NCBI GenBank assembly: GCA_030533445.1
Contig: JARPUW010000526.1
Coordinates: 51,086 to 115,085, forward strand
Length of the DNA: 64,000 nucleotides
Direction: 5' to 3'
DNA from: Cyprinodon diabolis
Taxonomy: Eukaryota; Chordata; Actinopteri; Cyprinodontiformes; Cyprinodontidae
Below the pieces are notes generated by a model. The model worked only from the letters and a program-made list of their open reading frames with translations. It did no database searches and was not told the DNA's origin. The position numbers were made by a program, and so were the translations under genes. This document shows positions 26,001 to 39,800 of the stretch, one piece after another. Position 1 is the first letter of the stretch; each line of letters begins with the position of its first letter.

Positions 26001-28733
26001 CCTCAACTTCTGATTTGAAGCTTGGAACCAAAAACATCTGCTCAAATCTACTTTATATTGTTAGTTTTCAGCTCTAGATGATTGCCAGAAAAGATCATGG
26101 CTGTATCATTAATGGTTTGTCTGTTACAACTCCAGAGGCCAAAATGGCATTATCTCACTGTGAAAAGAGCGTTTTGGCCTCAACTTCTGATTTGAAGCTT
26201 GGAACCAAAAACATCTGCTCAAATCTACTTTATATTGTTAGTTTTCAGCTCTAGATGATTGCCAGAAAAGATCATGGCTGTATCATTAATGGTTTGTCTG
26301 TTACAACTCCAGAGGCCAAAATGGCATTATCTCACTGTGAAATGAGCGTTTTGGCCTCAACTTCTGATTTGAAGCTTGGAACCAAAAACATCTGCTCAAA
26401 TCTACTTTATATTGTTAGTTTTCAGCTCTAGATGATTGCCAGAAAAGATCATGGCTGTATCATTAATGGTTTGTCTGTTACAACTCCAGAGGCCAAAATG
26501 GCATTATCTCACTGTGAAAAGAGCGTTTTGGCCTCAACTTCTGATTTGAAGCTTGGAACCAAAAACATCTGCTCAAATCTACTTTGTATTGTTAGTTTTC
26601 AGCTCTAGGTGATTGCCAGAAAAGATAATGGCTGTATCATTAATGGTTTGTCTGTTACAACTCCAGAGGCCAAAATGGCATTATCTCACTGTGAAATGAG
26701 CGTTTTGGCCTCAACTTCTGATTTGAAGCTTGGAACCTAAAACATCTGCTCAAATCTACTTTATATTGTTAGTTTTCAGCTCTAGATGATTGCCAGAAAA
26801 GATCATGGCTGTATCATTAATGGTTTGTCTGTTACAACTCCAGAGGCCAAAATGGCATTATCTCACTGTGAAATGAGCGTTTTGGCCTCAACTTCTGATT
26901 TGAAGCTTGGAACCAAAAACATCTGCTCAAATCTACTTTATATTGTTAGTTTTCAGCTCTAGATGATTGCCGGAAAAGATCATGGCTGTATCATTAATGG
27001 TTTGTCTGTTACAACTCCAGAGGCCAAAATGGCATTATCTCACTGTGAAAAGAGCGTTTTGGCCTCAACCTTCTGATTTGAAGCTTGGAACCAAAAACAT
27101 CTGCTCAAATCTACTTTATATTGTTAGTTTTCAGCTCTAGATGATTGCCAGAAAAGATCATGGCTGTATCATTAATGGTTTGTCTGTTACAACTCCAGAG
27201 GCCAAAATGGCATTATCTCACTGTGAAAAGAGCGTTTTGGCCTCAACTTCTGTTTTTAAGCTTGGAGCCAAAAACATCTGCTCAAATCTACTTTATATTG
27301 TTAGTTTTCAGCTCTAGATGATTGCCAGAAAAGATCATGGCTGTATCATTAATGGTTTGTCTGTTACAACTCCAAAGGCCAAAATGGCATTATCTCACTG
27401 TGAAAAGAGCGTTTTGGCCTCAACTTCTGTTTTGAAGCTTGGAGCCAAAAACATCTGCTCAAATCTACTTTATATTGTTAGTTTTCAGCTCTAGATGATT
27501 GCCAGAAAAGATCATGGCTGTATCATTAATGGTTTGTCTGTTACAACTCCAGAGGCCAAAATGGCATTATCTCACTGTGAAAAGAGCGTTTTGGCCTCAA
27601 CTTCTGATTTGAAGCTTGGAACCAAAAACATCTGCTCAAATCTACTTTATATTGTTAGTTTTCAGCTCTAGATGATTGCCAGAAAAGATCATGGCTGTAT
27701 CATTAATGGTTTGTCTGTTACAACTCCAGAGGCCAAAATGGCATTATCTCACTGTGAAAAGAGCGTTTTGGCCTCAACTTCTGTTTTGAAGCTTGGAGCC
27801 AAAAACATCTGCTCAAATCTACTTTATATTGTTAGTTTTCAGCTCTAGATGATTGCCAGAAAAGATCATGGCTGTATCATTAATGGTTTGTCTGTTACAA
27901 CTCCAGAGGCCAAAATGGCATTATCTCACTGTGAAAAGAGCGTTTTGGCCTCAACTTCTGATTTGAAGCTTGGAACCAAAAACATCTGCTCAAATCTACT
28001 TTATATTGTTAGTTTTCAGCTCTAGATGATTGCCAGAAAAGATCATGGCTGTATCATTAATGGTTTGTCTGTTACAACTCCAGAGGCCAAAATGGCATTA
28101 TCTCACTGTGAAAAGAGCGTTTTGGCCTCAACTTCTGATTTGAAGCTTGGAACCAAAAACATCTGCTCAAATCTACTTTATATTGTTAGTTTTCAGCTCT
28201 AGATGATTGCCAGAAAAGATCATGGCTGTATCATTAATGGTTTGTCTGTTACAACTCCAGAGGCCAAAATGGCATTATCTCACTGTGAAAAGAGCGTTTT
28301 GGCCTCAACTTCTGATTTGAAGCTTGGAACCAAAAACATCTGCTCAAATCTACTTTATATTGTTAGTTTTCAGCTCTAGATGATTGCCAGAAAAGATCAT
28401 GGCTGTATCCTTAATGGTTTGTCTGTTACAACTCCAGAGGCCAAAATGGCATTATCTCACTGTGAAATGAGCGTTTTGGCCTCAACTTCTGATTTGAAGC
28501 TTGGAACCAAAAACATCTGCTCAAATCTACTTTATATTGTTAGTTTTCAGCTCTAGATGATTGCCAGAAAAGATCATGGCTGTATCATTAATGATTTGTC
28601 TGATACAACTCCAGAGGCCAAAATGGCATTATCTCACTGTGAAAAGAGCTTTTTGGCCTCAACTTCTGTTTTGAAGCTTGGAGCCAAAAACATCTGCTCA
28701 AATCTACTTTATATTGTTAGTTTTCAGCTCTAG
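23066..28733 (+). repeat. 32-monomer tandem duplication, copy 2 (5,668 bp)
   Basis: All landmarks of 17398-23065 recur at +5,668: GATCATTGC at 23597, GATAATGG at 23774 and 26609, CCAAAGG at about 27372, TATCCTTAATGG at about 28405 and GATTTGTCTGATAC at about 28591. The constant shift means I found no net indel between the copies. The next monomer (28734, GAGACC and CTTCTAATT) differs from the one that follows copy 1. Confidence 0.92.
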
Positions 28734-30508
28734 ATGATTGCCAGAAAAGATCATGGCTGTATCATTAATGGTTTGTCTGTTACAACTCCAGAGACCAAAA
28801 TGGCATTATCTCACTGTGAAAAGAGCGTTTTGGCCTCAACCTTCTAATTTGAAGCTTGGAACCAAAAACATCTGCTCAAATCTACTTTATATTGTTAGTT
28901 TTCAGCTCTAGATGATTGCCAGAAAAGATCATGGCTGTATCATTAATGGTTTGTCTGTTACAACTCCAGAGGCCAAAATGGCATTATCTCACTGTGAAAA
29001 GAGCGTTTTGGCCTCAACTTCTGATTTGAAGCTTGGAACCAAAAACATCTGCTCAAATCTACTTTATATTGTTAGTTTTCAGCTCTAGATGATTGCCAGA
29101 AAAGATCATGGCTGTATCATTAATGGTTTGTCTGTTACAACTCCAGAGGCCAAAATGGCATTATTTCACTGTGAAAAAAGCGTTTTGGCCTCTACTTCTG
29201 ATTTGAAGCTTGGAACCAAAAACATCTGCTCAAATCTACTTTATATTGTTAGTTTTCAGCTCTAGATGATTGCCAGAAAAGATCATGGCTGTATCATTAA
29301 TGGTTTGTCTGTTACAACTCCAGAGGCCAAAATGGCATTATCTCACTGTGAAAAGAGCGTTTTGGCCTCAACCTTCTGATTTGAAGCTTGGAACCAAAAA
29401 CATCTGCTCAAATCTACTTTATATTGTTAGTTTTCAGCTCTAGATGATTGCCAGAAAAGATCATGGCTGTATCATTAATGGTTTGTCTGTTACAACTCCA
29501 GAGGCCAAAATGGCATTATCTCACTATGAAAAGAGCGTTTTGGCCTCAACCTTCTGATTTGAAGCTTGGAACCAAAAACATCTGCTCAAATCTACTTTAT
29601 ATTGTTAGTTTTCAGCTCTAGATGATTGCCAGAAAAGATCATGGCTGTATCATTAATGGTTTGTCTGTTACAACTCCAGAGGCCAAAATGGCATTATCTC
29701 ACTGTGAAAAGAGCGTTTTGGCCTCAACTTCTGATTTGAAGCTTGGAACCAAAAACATCTGCTCAAATCTACTTTATATTGTTAGTTTTCAGCTCTAGAT
29801 GATTGCCAGAAAAGATCATGGCTGTATCATTAATGGTTTGTCTGTTACAACTCCAGAGGCCAAAATGGCATTATCTCACTGTGAAAAGAGCGTTTTGGCC
29901 TCAACTTCTGATTTGAAGCTTGGAACCAAAAACATCTGCTCAAATCTACTTTATATTGTTAGTTTTCAGCTCTAGATGATTGCCAGAAAAGATCATGGCT
30001 GTATCATTAATGGTTTGTCTGTTACAACTCCAGAGGCCAAAATGGCATTATCTCACTGTGAAATGAGCGTTTTGGCCTCAACTTCTGATTTGCAGCTTGG
30101 AACCAAAAACATCTGCTCAAATCTACTTTATATTGTTAGTTTTCAGCTCTAGATGATTGCCAGAAAAGATCATGGCTGTATCATTAATGGTTTGTCTGTT
30201 ACAACTCCAGAGGCCAAAATGGCATTATCTCACTGTGAAAAGAGCGTTTTGGCCTCAACCTTCTGATTTGAAGCTTGGAACCAAAAACATCTGCTCAAAT
30301 CTACTTTATATTGTTAGTTTTCAGCTCTAGATGATTGCCAGAAAAGATCATGGCTGTATCATTAATGGTTTGTCTGTTACAACTCCAGAGGCCAAAATGG
30401 CATTATCTCACTGTGAAAAGAGCGTTTTGGCCTCAACCTTCTGATTTGAAGCTTGGAACCAAAAACATCTGCTCAAATCTACTTTATATTGTTAGTTTTC
30501 AGCTCTAG
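26786..30508 (+). repeat. 21-monomer tandem duplication, copy 1 (3,723 bp)
   Basis: The block starts at a GAAATGAG monomer just before the GCCGGAAAAG unit (26963). It runs through CTGTTTTTAAG, CCAAAGG, TATCCTT, GATTTGTCTGATAC, GAGACC with CTTCTAATT (28734), TTATTTCAC with CCTCTACTT (29089), an extra-C unit, CACTATGAA with extra C (29444), two plain units, GATTTGCAGC (29976) and two extra-C units. The order restarts at 30509. Confidence 0.9.
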
Positions 30509-33500
30509 ATGATTGCCAGAAAAGATCATGGCTGTATCATTAATGGTTTGTCTGTTACAACTCCAGAGGCCAAAATGGCATTATCTCACTGTGAAATGAG
30601 CGTTTTGGCCTCAACTTCTGATTTGAAGCTTGGAACCAAAAACATCTGCTCAAATCTACTTTATATTGTTAGTTTTCAGCTCTAGATGATTGCCGGAAAA
30701 GATCATGGCTGTATCATTAATGGTTTGTCTGTTACAACTCCAGAGGCCAAAATGGCATTATCTCACTGTGAAAAGAGCGTTTTGGCCTCAACCTTCTGAT
30801 TTGAAGCTTGGAACCAAAAACATCTGCTCAAATCTACTTTATATTGTTAGTTTTCAGCTCTAGATGATTGCCAGAAAAGATCATGGCTGTATCATTAATG
30901 GTTTGTCTGTTACAACTCCAGAGGCCAAAATGGCATTATCTCACTGTGAAAAGAGCGTTTTGGCCTCAACTTCTGTTTTTAAGCTTGGAGCCAAAAACAT
31001 CTGCTCAAATCTACTTTATATTGTTAGTTTTCAGCTCTAGATGATTGCCAGAAAAGATCATGGCTGTATCATTAATGGTTTGTCTGTTACAACTCCAAAG
31101 GCCAAAATGGCATTATCTCACTGTGAAAAGAGCGTTTTGGCCTCAACTTCTGTTTTGAAGCTTGGAGCCAAAAACATCTGCTCAAATCTACTTTATATTG
31201 TTAGTTTTCAGCTCTAGATGATTGCCAGAAAAGATCATGGCTGTATCATTAATGGTTTGTCTGTTACAACTCCAGAGGCCAAAATGGCATTATCTCACTG
31301 TGAAAAGAGCGTTTTGGCCTCAACTTCTGATTTGAAGCTTGGAACCAAAAACATCTGCTCAAATCTACTTTATATTGTTAGTTTTCAGCTCTAGATGATT
31401 GCCAGAAAAGATCATGGCTGTATCATTAATGGTTTGTCTGTTACAACTCCAGAGGCCAAAATGGCATTATCTCACTGTGAAAAGAGCGTTTTGGCCTCAA
31501 CTTCTGTTTTGAAGCTTGGAGCCAAAAACATCTGCTCAAATCTACTTTATATTGTTAGTTTTCAGCTCTAGATGATTGCCAGAAAAGATCATGGCTGTAT
31601 CATTAATGGTTTGTCTGTTACAACTCCAGAGGCCAAAATGGCATTATCTCACTGTGAAAAGAGCGTTTTGGCCTCAACTTCTGATTTGAAGCTTGGAACC
31701 AAAAACATCTGCTCAAATCTACTTTATATTGTTAGTTTTCAGCTCTAGATGATTGCCAGAAAAGATCATGGCTGTATCATTAATGGTTTGTCTGTTACAA
31801 CTCCAGAGGCCAAAATGGCATTATCTCACTGTGAAAAGAGCGTTTTGGCCTCAACTTCTGATTTGAAGCTTGGAACCAAAAACATCTGCTCAAATCTACT
31901 TTATATTGTTAGTTTTCAGCTCTAGATGATTGCCAGAAAAGATCATGGCTGTATCATTAATGGTTTGTCTGTTACAACTCCAGAGGCCAAAATGGCATTA
32001 TCTCACTGTGAAAAGAGCGTTTTGGCCTCAACTTCTGATTTGAAGCTTGGAACCAAAAACATCTGCTCAAATCTACTTTATATTGTTAGTTTTCAGCTCT
32101 AGATGATTGCCAGAAAAGATCATGGCTGTATCCTTAATGGTTTGTCTGTTACAACTCCAGAGGCCAAAATGGCATTATCTCACTGTGAAATGAGCGTTTT
32201 GGCCTCAACTTCTGATTTGAAGCTTGGAACCAAAAACATCTGCTCAAATCTACTTTATATTGTTAGTTTTCAGCTCTAGATGATTGCCAGAAAAGATCAT
32301 GGCTGTATCATTAATGATTTGTCTGATACAACTCCAGAGGCCAAAATGGCATTATCTCACTGTGAAAAGAGCTTTTTGGCCTCAACTTCTGTTTTGAAGC
32401 TTGGAGCCAAAAACATCTGCTCAAATCTACTTTATATTGTTAGTTTTCAGCTCTAGATGATTGCCAGAAAAGATCATGGCTGTATCATTAATGGTTTGTC
32501 TGTTACAACTCCAGAGACCAAAATGGCATTATCTCACTGTGAAAAGAGCGTTTTGGCCTCAACCTTCTAATTTGAAGCTTGGAACCAAAAACATCTGCTC
32601 AAATCTACTTTATATTGTTAGTTTTCAGCTCTAGATGATTGCCAGAAAAGATCATGGCTGTATCATTAATGGTTTGTCTGTTACAACTCCAGAGGCCAAA
32701 ATGGCATTATCTCACTGTGAAAAGAGCGTTTTGGCCTCAACTTCTGATTTGAAGCTTGGAACCAAAAACATCTGCTCAAATCTACTTTATATTGTTAGTT
32801 TTCAGCTCTAGATGATTGCCAGAAAAGATCATGGCTGTATCATTAATGGTTTGTCTGTTACAACTCCAGAGGCCAAAATGGCATTATCTCACTATGAAAA
32901 GAGCGTTTTGGCCTCTACTTCTGATTTGAAGCTTGGAACCAAAAACATCTGCTCAAATCTACTTTATATTGTTAGTTTTCAGCTCTAGATGATTGCCAGA
33001 AAAGATCATGGCTGTATCATTAATGGTTTGTCTGTTACAACTCCAGAGGCCAAAATGGCATTATCTCACTGTGAAAAGAGCGTTTTGGCCTCAACTTCTG
33101 ATTTGAAGCTTGGAACCAAAAACATCTGCTCAAATCTACTTTATATTGTTAGTTTTCAGCTCTAGATGATTGCCAGAAAAGATCATGGCTGTATCATTAA
33201 TGGTTTGTCTGTTACAACTCCAGAGGCCAAAATGGCATTATCTCACTGTGAAAAGAGCGTTTTGGCCTCAACTTCTGATTTGAAGCTTGGAACCAAAAAC
33301 ATCTGCTCAAATCTACTTTATATTGTTAGTTTTCAGCTCTAGATGATTGCCAGAAAAGATCATGGCTGTATCATTAATGGTTTGTCTGTTACAACTCCAG
33401 AGGCCAAAATGGCATTATCTCACTGTGAAATGAGCGTTTTGGCCTCAACTTCTGATTTGCAGCTTGGAACCAAAAACATCTGCTCAAATCTACTTTATAT

Positions 33501-33875
33501 TGTTAGTTTTCAGCTCTAGATGATTGCCAGAAAAGATCATGGCTGTATCATTAATGGTTTGTCTGTTACAACTCCAGAGGCCAAAATGGCATTATCTCAC
33601 TGTGAAAAGAGCGTTTTGGCCTCAACCTTCTGATTTGAAGCTTGGAACCAAAAACATCTGCTCAAATCTACTTTATATTGTTAGTTTTCAGCTCTAGATG
33701 ATTGCCAGAAAAGATCATGGCTGTATCATTAATGGTTTGTCTGTTACAACTCCAGAGGCCAAAATGGCATTATCTCACTGTGAAAAGAGCGTTTTGGCCT
33801 CAACCTTCTGATTTGAAGCTTGGAACCAAAAACATCTGCTCAAATCTACTTTATATTGTTAGTTTTCAGCTCTAG
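30509..33875 (+). repeat. 21-monomer tandem duplication, copy 2, two monomers lost (3,367 bp)
   Basis: This block matches 26786-30508 at +3,723 up to about 32.8 kb (CCAAAGG, TATCCTT, GATTTGTCTGATAC, GAGACC) and at +3,367 from there to 33875 (GATTTGCAGC at 33458, then two extra-C units). The 356-bp change equals two monomers and falls at the hybrid unit 32812-32988. Confidence 0.89.
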
Positions 33876-36800
33876 ATGATTGCCAGAAAAGATCATGGCT
33901 GTATCATTAATGGTTTGTCTGTTACAACTCCAGAGGCCAAAATGGCATTATCTCACTATGAAAAGAGCGTTTTGGCCTCAACCTTCTGATTTGAAGCTTG
34001 GAACCAAAAACATCTGCTCAAATCTACTTTATATTGTTAGTTTTCAGCTCTAGATGATTGCCAGAAAAGATCATGGCTGTATCATTAATGGTTTGTCTGT
34101 TACAACTCCAGAGGCCAAAATGGCATTATCTCACTGTGAAAAGAGCGTTTTGGCCTCAACTTCTGATTTGAAGCTTGGAACCAAAAACATCTGCTCAAAT
34201 CTACTTTATATTGTTAGTTTTCAGCTCTAGATGATTGCCAGAAAAGATCATGGCTGTATCATTAATGGTTTGTCTGTTACAACTCCAGAGGCCAAAATGG
34301 CATTATCTCACTGTGAAATGAGCGTTTTGGCCTCAACTTCTGATTTGCAGCTTGGAACCAAAAACATCTGCTCAAATATACTTTATATTGTTAGTTTTCA
34401 GCTCTAGATGATTGCCAGAAAAGATCATGGCTGTATCATTAATAGTTTTTCTGTTACAACTCCAGAGGCCAAAATGGCATTATCTCACTGTGAAAAGAGC
34501 GTTTTGGCCTCAACTTCTGATTTGAAGCTTGGAACCAAAAACATCTGCTCAAATCTACTTTATATTGTTAGTTTTCAGCTCTAGATGATTGCCAGAAAAG
34601 ATCATGGCTGTATCATTAATGGTTTGTCTGTTACAACTCCAGAGGCCAAAATGGCATTATCTCACTGTGAAAAGAGCGTTTTGGCCTCAACTTCTGTTTT
34701 GAAGCTTGGAGCCAAAAACATCTGCTCAAATCTACTTTATATTGTTAGTTTTCAGCTCTAGATGATTGCCAGAAAAGATCATGGCTGTATCATTAATGGT
34801 TTGTCTGTTACAACTCCAGAGGCCAAAATGGCATTATCTCACTGTGAAAAGAGCGTTTTGGCCTCAACTTCTGATTTGAAGCTTGGAACCAAAAACATCT
34901 GCTCAAATCTACTTTATATAGTTAGTTTTCAGCTCTAGATGATTGCCAGAAAAGATCATGGCTGTATCATTAATGGTTTGTCTGTTACAACTCCAGAGGC
35001 CAAAATGGCATTATCTCACTGTGAAAAGAGTGTTTTGGCCTCAACTTCTGATTTCAAGCTTGGAACCAAAAACATCTGCTCAAATCTACTTTATATTGTT
35101 AGTTTTCAGCTCTAGATGATTGCCCGAAAAGATCATGCCTGTATCATTAATGGTTTGTCTGTTACAACTCCAGAGGCCAAAATGGCATTATCTCACTGTG
35201 AAAAGAGCGTTTTGGCCACAACCTTCTGATTTGAAGCTTGGAACCAAAAACATCTGCTCAAATCTACTTTATATTGTTAGTTTTCAGCTCTAGATGATTG
35301 CCAGAAAAGATCATGGCTGTATCATTAATGGTTTGTCTGTTACAACTCCAGAGGCCAAAATGGCATTATCTCACTGTGAAAAGAGCGTTTTGGCCTCAAC
35401 CTTCTGATTTGAAGCTTGGAACCAAAAACATCTGCTCAAATCTACTTTTATATTGTTAGTTTTCAGCTCTAGATGATTGCCAGAAAAGATCATGGCTGTA
35501 TCATTAATGGTTTGTCTGATACAACTCCAGAGGCCAAAATGGCATTATCTCACTGTGAAAAGAGCTTTTTGGCCTCAACTTCTGTTTTGAAGCTTGGAGC
35601 CAAAAACATCTGCTCAAATCTACTTTATATTGTTAGTTTTCAGCTCTAGATGATTGCCAGAAAAGATCATGGCTGTATCATTAATGGTTTGTCTGATACA
35701 ACTCCAGAGGCCAAAATGGCATTATCTCACTGTGAAAAGAGCTTTTTGGCCTCAACTTCTGTTTTGAAGCTTGGAGCCAAAAACATCTGCTCAAATCTAC
35801 TTTATATTGTTAGTTTTCAGCTCTAGATGATTGCCAGAAAAGATCATGGCTGTATCATTAATGGTTTGTCTGTTACAACTCCAGAGGCCAAAATGGCATT
35901 ATCTCACTGTGAAAAGAGCGTTTTGGCCTCAACCTTCTAATTTGAAGCTTGGAACCAAAAACATCTGCTCAAATCTATTTTATATTGTTAGTTTTCAGCT
36001 CTAGATGATTGCCAGAAAAGATCATGGCTCTATCATTAATGGTTTGTCTGTTACAACTCCAGAGGCCAAAATGGCATTATCTCACTGTGAAAAGAGCGTT
36101 TTGGCCTCAACTTCTGATTTGAAGCTTGGAACCAAAAACATCTGCTCAAATCTACTTTATATTGTTAGTTTTCAGCTCTAGATGATTGCCAGAAAAGATC
36201 ATGGCTGTATCATTAATGGTTTGTCTGTTACAACTCCAGAGGCCAAAATGGCATTATCTCACTGTGAAAAGAGCGTTTTGGCCTCAACTTCTGATTTCAA
36301 GCTTGGAACCAAAAACATCTGCTCAAATCTACTTTATATTGTTAGTTTTCAGCTCTAGATGATTGCCAGAAAAGATCATGGCTGTATCATTAATGGTTTG
36401 TCTGTTACAACTCCAGAGGCCAAAATGGCATTATCTCACTGTGAAAAGAGCGTTTTGGCCTCAACTTCTGATTTCAAGCTTGGAACCAAAAACATCTGCT
36501 CAAATCTACTTTATATTGTTAGTTTTCAGCTCTAGATGATTGCCAGAAAAGATCATGGCTGTATCATTAATGGTTTGTCTGTTACAACTCCAGAGGCCAA
36601 AATGGCATTATCTCACTGTGAAAAGAGCGTTTTGGCCACAACCTTCTGATTTGAAGCTTGGAACCAAAAACATCTGCTCAAATCTACTTTATATTGTTAG
36701 TTTTCAGCTCTAGATGATTGCCAGAAAAGATCATGGCTGTATCATTAATGGTTTGTCTGTTACAACTCCAGAGGCCAAAATGGCATTATCTCACTGTGAA

Positions 36801-36890
36801 AAGAGCGTTTTGGCCTCAACTTCTGATTTCAAGCTTGGAACCAAAAACATCTGCTCAAATCTACTTTATATTGTTAGTTTTCAGCTCTAG
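32280..36890 (+). repeat. 28-monomer tandem duplication, copy 1 with two monomers missing (4,611 bp)
   Basis: The block begins at the GATTTGTCTGATAC monomer. It includes GAGACC with CTTCTAATT (32457), the hybrid unit, GATTTGCAGC (33343 and 34231), AATAGTTTTTCTG (34408), TTATATAGTTAG (about 34915), GATTTCAAG units, GATCATGCCTG with GGCCACAACC (about 35135-35215), ACTTTTATATTG (about 35445), two GTCTGATAC units and GGCTCTATC (about 36028). Private differences are GCCCGAAAAG at about 35122 and GAGTGTTTTGG at about 35030. The order repeats from 36891. Confidence 0.9.
32812..32988 (+). repeat. Hybrid monomer at a two-unit deletion
   Basis: The related tracts have three monomers here: TTATTTCACTG with GAAAAAAGCG and CCTCTACTT (29089), an extra-C unit (29266), and CACTATGAAAAGAGCG with extra C (29444). 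This copy has one unit with TTATCTCACTATG and GAAAAGAGCG on the left and CCTCTACTT on the right. So the left part resembles the third unit and the right part the first. That is the opposite of a simple deletion product, so conversion or a second exchange is likely. The copy at 37.4-37.9 kb keeps all three units. Confidence 0.8.
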
Positions 36891-39800
36891 ATGATTGCCA
36901 GAAAAGATCATGGCTGTATCATTAATGATTTGTCTGATACAACTCCAGAGGCCAAAATGGCATTATCTCACTGTGAAAAGAGCTTTTTGGCCTCAACTTC
37001 TGTTTTGAAGCTTGGAGCCAAAAACATCTGCTCAAATCTACTTTATATTGTTAGTTTTCAGCTCTAGATGATTGCCAGAAAAGATCATGGCTGTATCATT
37101 AATGGTTTGTCTGTTACAACTCCAGAGACCAAAATGGCATTATCTCACTGTGAAAAGAGCGTTTTGGCCTCAACCTTCTAATTTGAAGCTTGGAACCAAA
37201 AACATCTGCTCAAATCTACTTTATATTGTTAGTTTTCAGCTCTAGATGATTGCCAGAAAAGATCATGGCTGTATCATTAATGGTTTGTCTGTTACAACTC
37301 CAGAGGCCAAAATGGCATTATCTCACTGTGAAAAGAGCGTTTTGGCCTCAACTTCTGATTTGAAGCTTGGAACCAAAAACATCTGCTCAAATCTACTTTA
37401 TATTGTTAGTTTTCAGCTCTAGATGATTGCCAGAAAAGATCATGGCTGTATCATTAATGGTTTGTCTGTTACAACTCCAGAGGCCAAAATGGCATTATTT
37501 CACTGTGAAAAAAGCGTTTTGGCCTCTACTTCTGATTTGAAGCTTGGAACCAAAAACATCTGCTCAAATCTACTTTATATTGTTAGTTTTCAGCTCTAGA
37601 TGATTGCCAGAAAAGATCATGGCTGTATCATTAATGGTTTGTCTGTTACAACTCCAGAGGCCAAAATGGCATTATCTCACTGTGAAAAGAGCGTTTTGGC
37701 CTCAACCTTCTGATTTGAAGCTTGGAACCAAAAACATCTGCTCAAATCTACTTTATATTGTTAGTTTTCAGCTCTAGATGATTGCCAGAAAAGATCATGG
37801 CTGTATCATTAATGGTTTGTCTGTTACAACTCCAGAGGCCAAAATGGCATTATCTCACTATGAAAAGAGCGTTTTGGCCTCAACCTTCTGATTTGAAGCT
37901 TGGAACCAAAAACATCTGCTCAAATCTACTTTATATTGTTAGTTTTCAGCTCTAGATGATTGCCAGAAAAGATCATGGCTGTATCATTAATGGTTTGTCT
38001 GTTACAACTCCAGAGGCCAAAATGGCATTATCTCACTGTGAAAAGAGCGTTTTGGCCTCAACTTCTGATTTGAAGCTTGGAACCAAAAACATCTGCTCAA
38101 ATCTACTTTATATTGTTAGTTTTCAGCTCTAGATGATTGCCAGAAAAGATCATGGCTGTATCATTAATGGTTTGTCTGTTACAACTCCAGAGGCCAAAAT
38201 GGCATTATCTCACTGTGAAAAGAGCGTTTTGGCCTCAACTTCTGATTTGAAGCTTGGAACCAAAAACATCTGCTCAAATCTACTTTATATTGTTAGTTTT
38301 CAGCTCTAGATGATTGCCAGAAAAGATCATGGCTGTATCATTAATGGTTTGTCTGTTACAACTCCAGAGGCCAAAATGGCATTATCTCACTGTGAAATGA
38401 GCGTTTTGGCCTCAACTTCTGATTTGCAGCTTGGAACCAAAAACATCTGCTCAAATCTACTTTATATTGTTAGTTTTCAGCTCTAGATGATTGCCAGAAA
38501 AGATCATGGCTGTATCATTAATGGTTTGTCTGTTACAACTCCAGAGGCCAAAATGGCATTATCTCACTGTGAAAAGAGCGTTTTGGCCTCAACCTTCTGA
38601 TTTGAAGCTTGGAACCAAAAACATCTGCTCAAATCTACTTTATATTGTTAGTTTTCAGCTCTAGATGATTGCCAGAAAAGATCATGGCTGTATCATTAAT
38701 GGTTTGTCTGTTACAACTCCAGAGGCCAAAATGGCATTATCTCACTGTGAAAAGAGCGTTTTGGCCTCAACCTTCTGATTTGAAGCTTGGAACCAAAAAC
38801 ATCTGCTCAAATCTACTTTATATTGTTAGTTTTCAGCTCTAGATGATTGCCAGAAAAGATCATGGCTGTATCATTAATGGTTTGTCTGTTACAACTCCAG
38901 AGGCCAAAATGGCATTATCTCACTATGAAAAGAGCGTTTTGGCCTCAACCTTCTGATTTGAAGCTTGGAACCAAAAACATCTGCTCAAATCTACTTTATA
39001 TTGTTAGTTTTCAGCTCTAGATGATTGCCAGAAAAGATCATGGCTGTATCATTAATGGTTTGTCTGTTACAACTCCAGAGGCCAAAATGGCATTATCTCA
39101 CTGTGAAAAGAGCGTTTTGGCCTCAACTTCTGATTTGAAGCTTGGAACCAAAAACATCTGCTCAAATCTACTTTATATTGTTAGTTTTCAGCTCTAGATG
39201 ATTGCCAGAAAAGATCATGGCTGTATCATTAATGGTTTGTCTGTTACAACTCCAGAGGCCAAAATGGCATTATCTCACTGTGAAATGAGCGTTTTGGCCT
39301 CAACTTCTGATTTGCAGCTTGGAACCAAAAACATCTGCTCAAATATACTTTATATTGTTAGTTTTCAGCTCTAGATGATTGCCAGAAAAGATCATGGCTG
39401 TATCATTAATAGTTTTTCTGTTACAACTCCAGAGGCCAAAATGGCATTATCTCACTGTGAAAAGAGCGTTTTGGCCTCAACTTCTGATTTGAAGCTTGGA
39501 ACCAAAAACATCTGCTCAAATCTACTTTATATTGTTAGTTTTCAGCTCTAGATGATTGCCAGAAAAGATCATGGCTGTATCATTAATGGTTTGTCTGTTA
39601 CAACTCCAGAGGCCAAAATGGCATTATCTCACTGTGAAAAGAGCGTTTTGGCCTCAACTTCTGTTTTGAAGCTTGGAGCCAAAAACATCTGCTCAAATCT
39701 ACTTTATATTGTTAGTTTTCAGCTCTAGATGATTGCCAGAAAAGATCATGGCTGTATCATTAATGGTTTGTCTGTTACAACTCCAGAGGCCAAAATGGCA

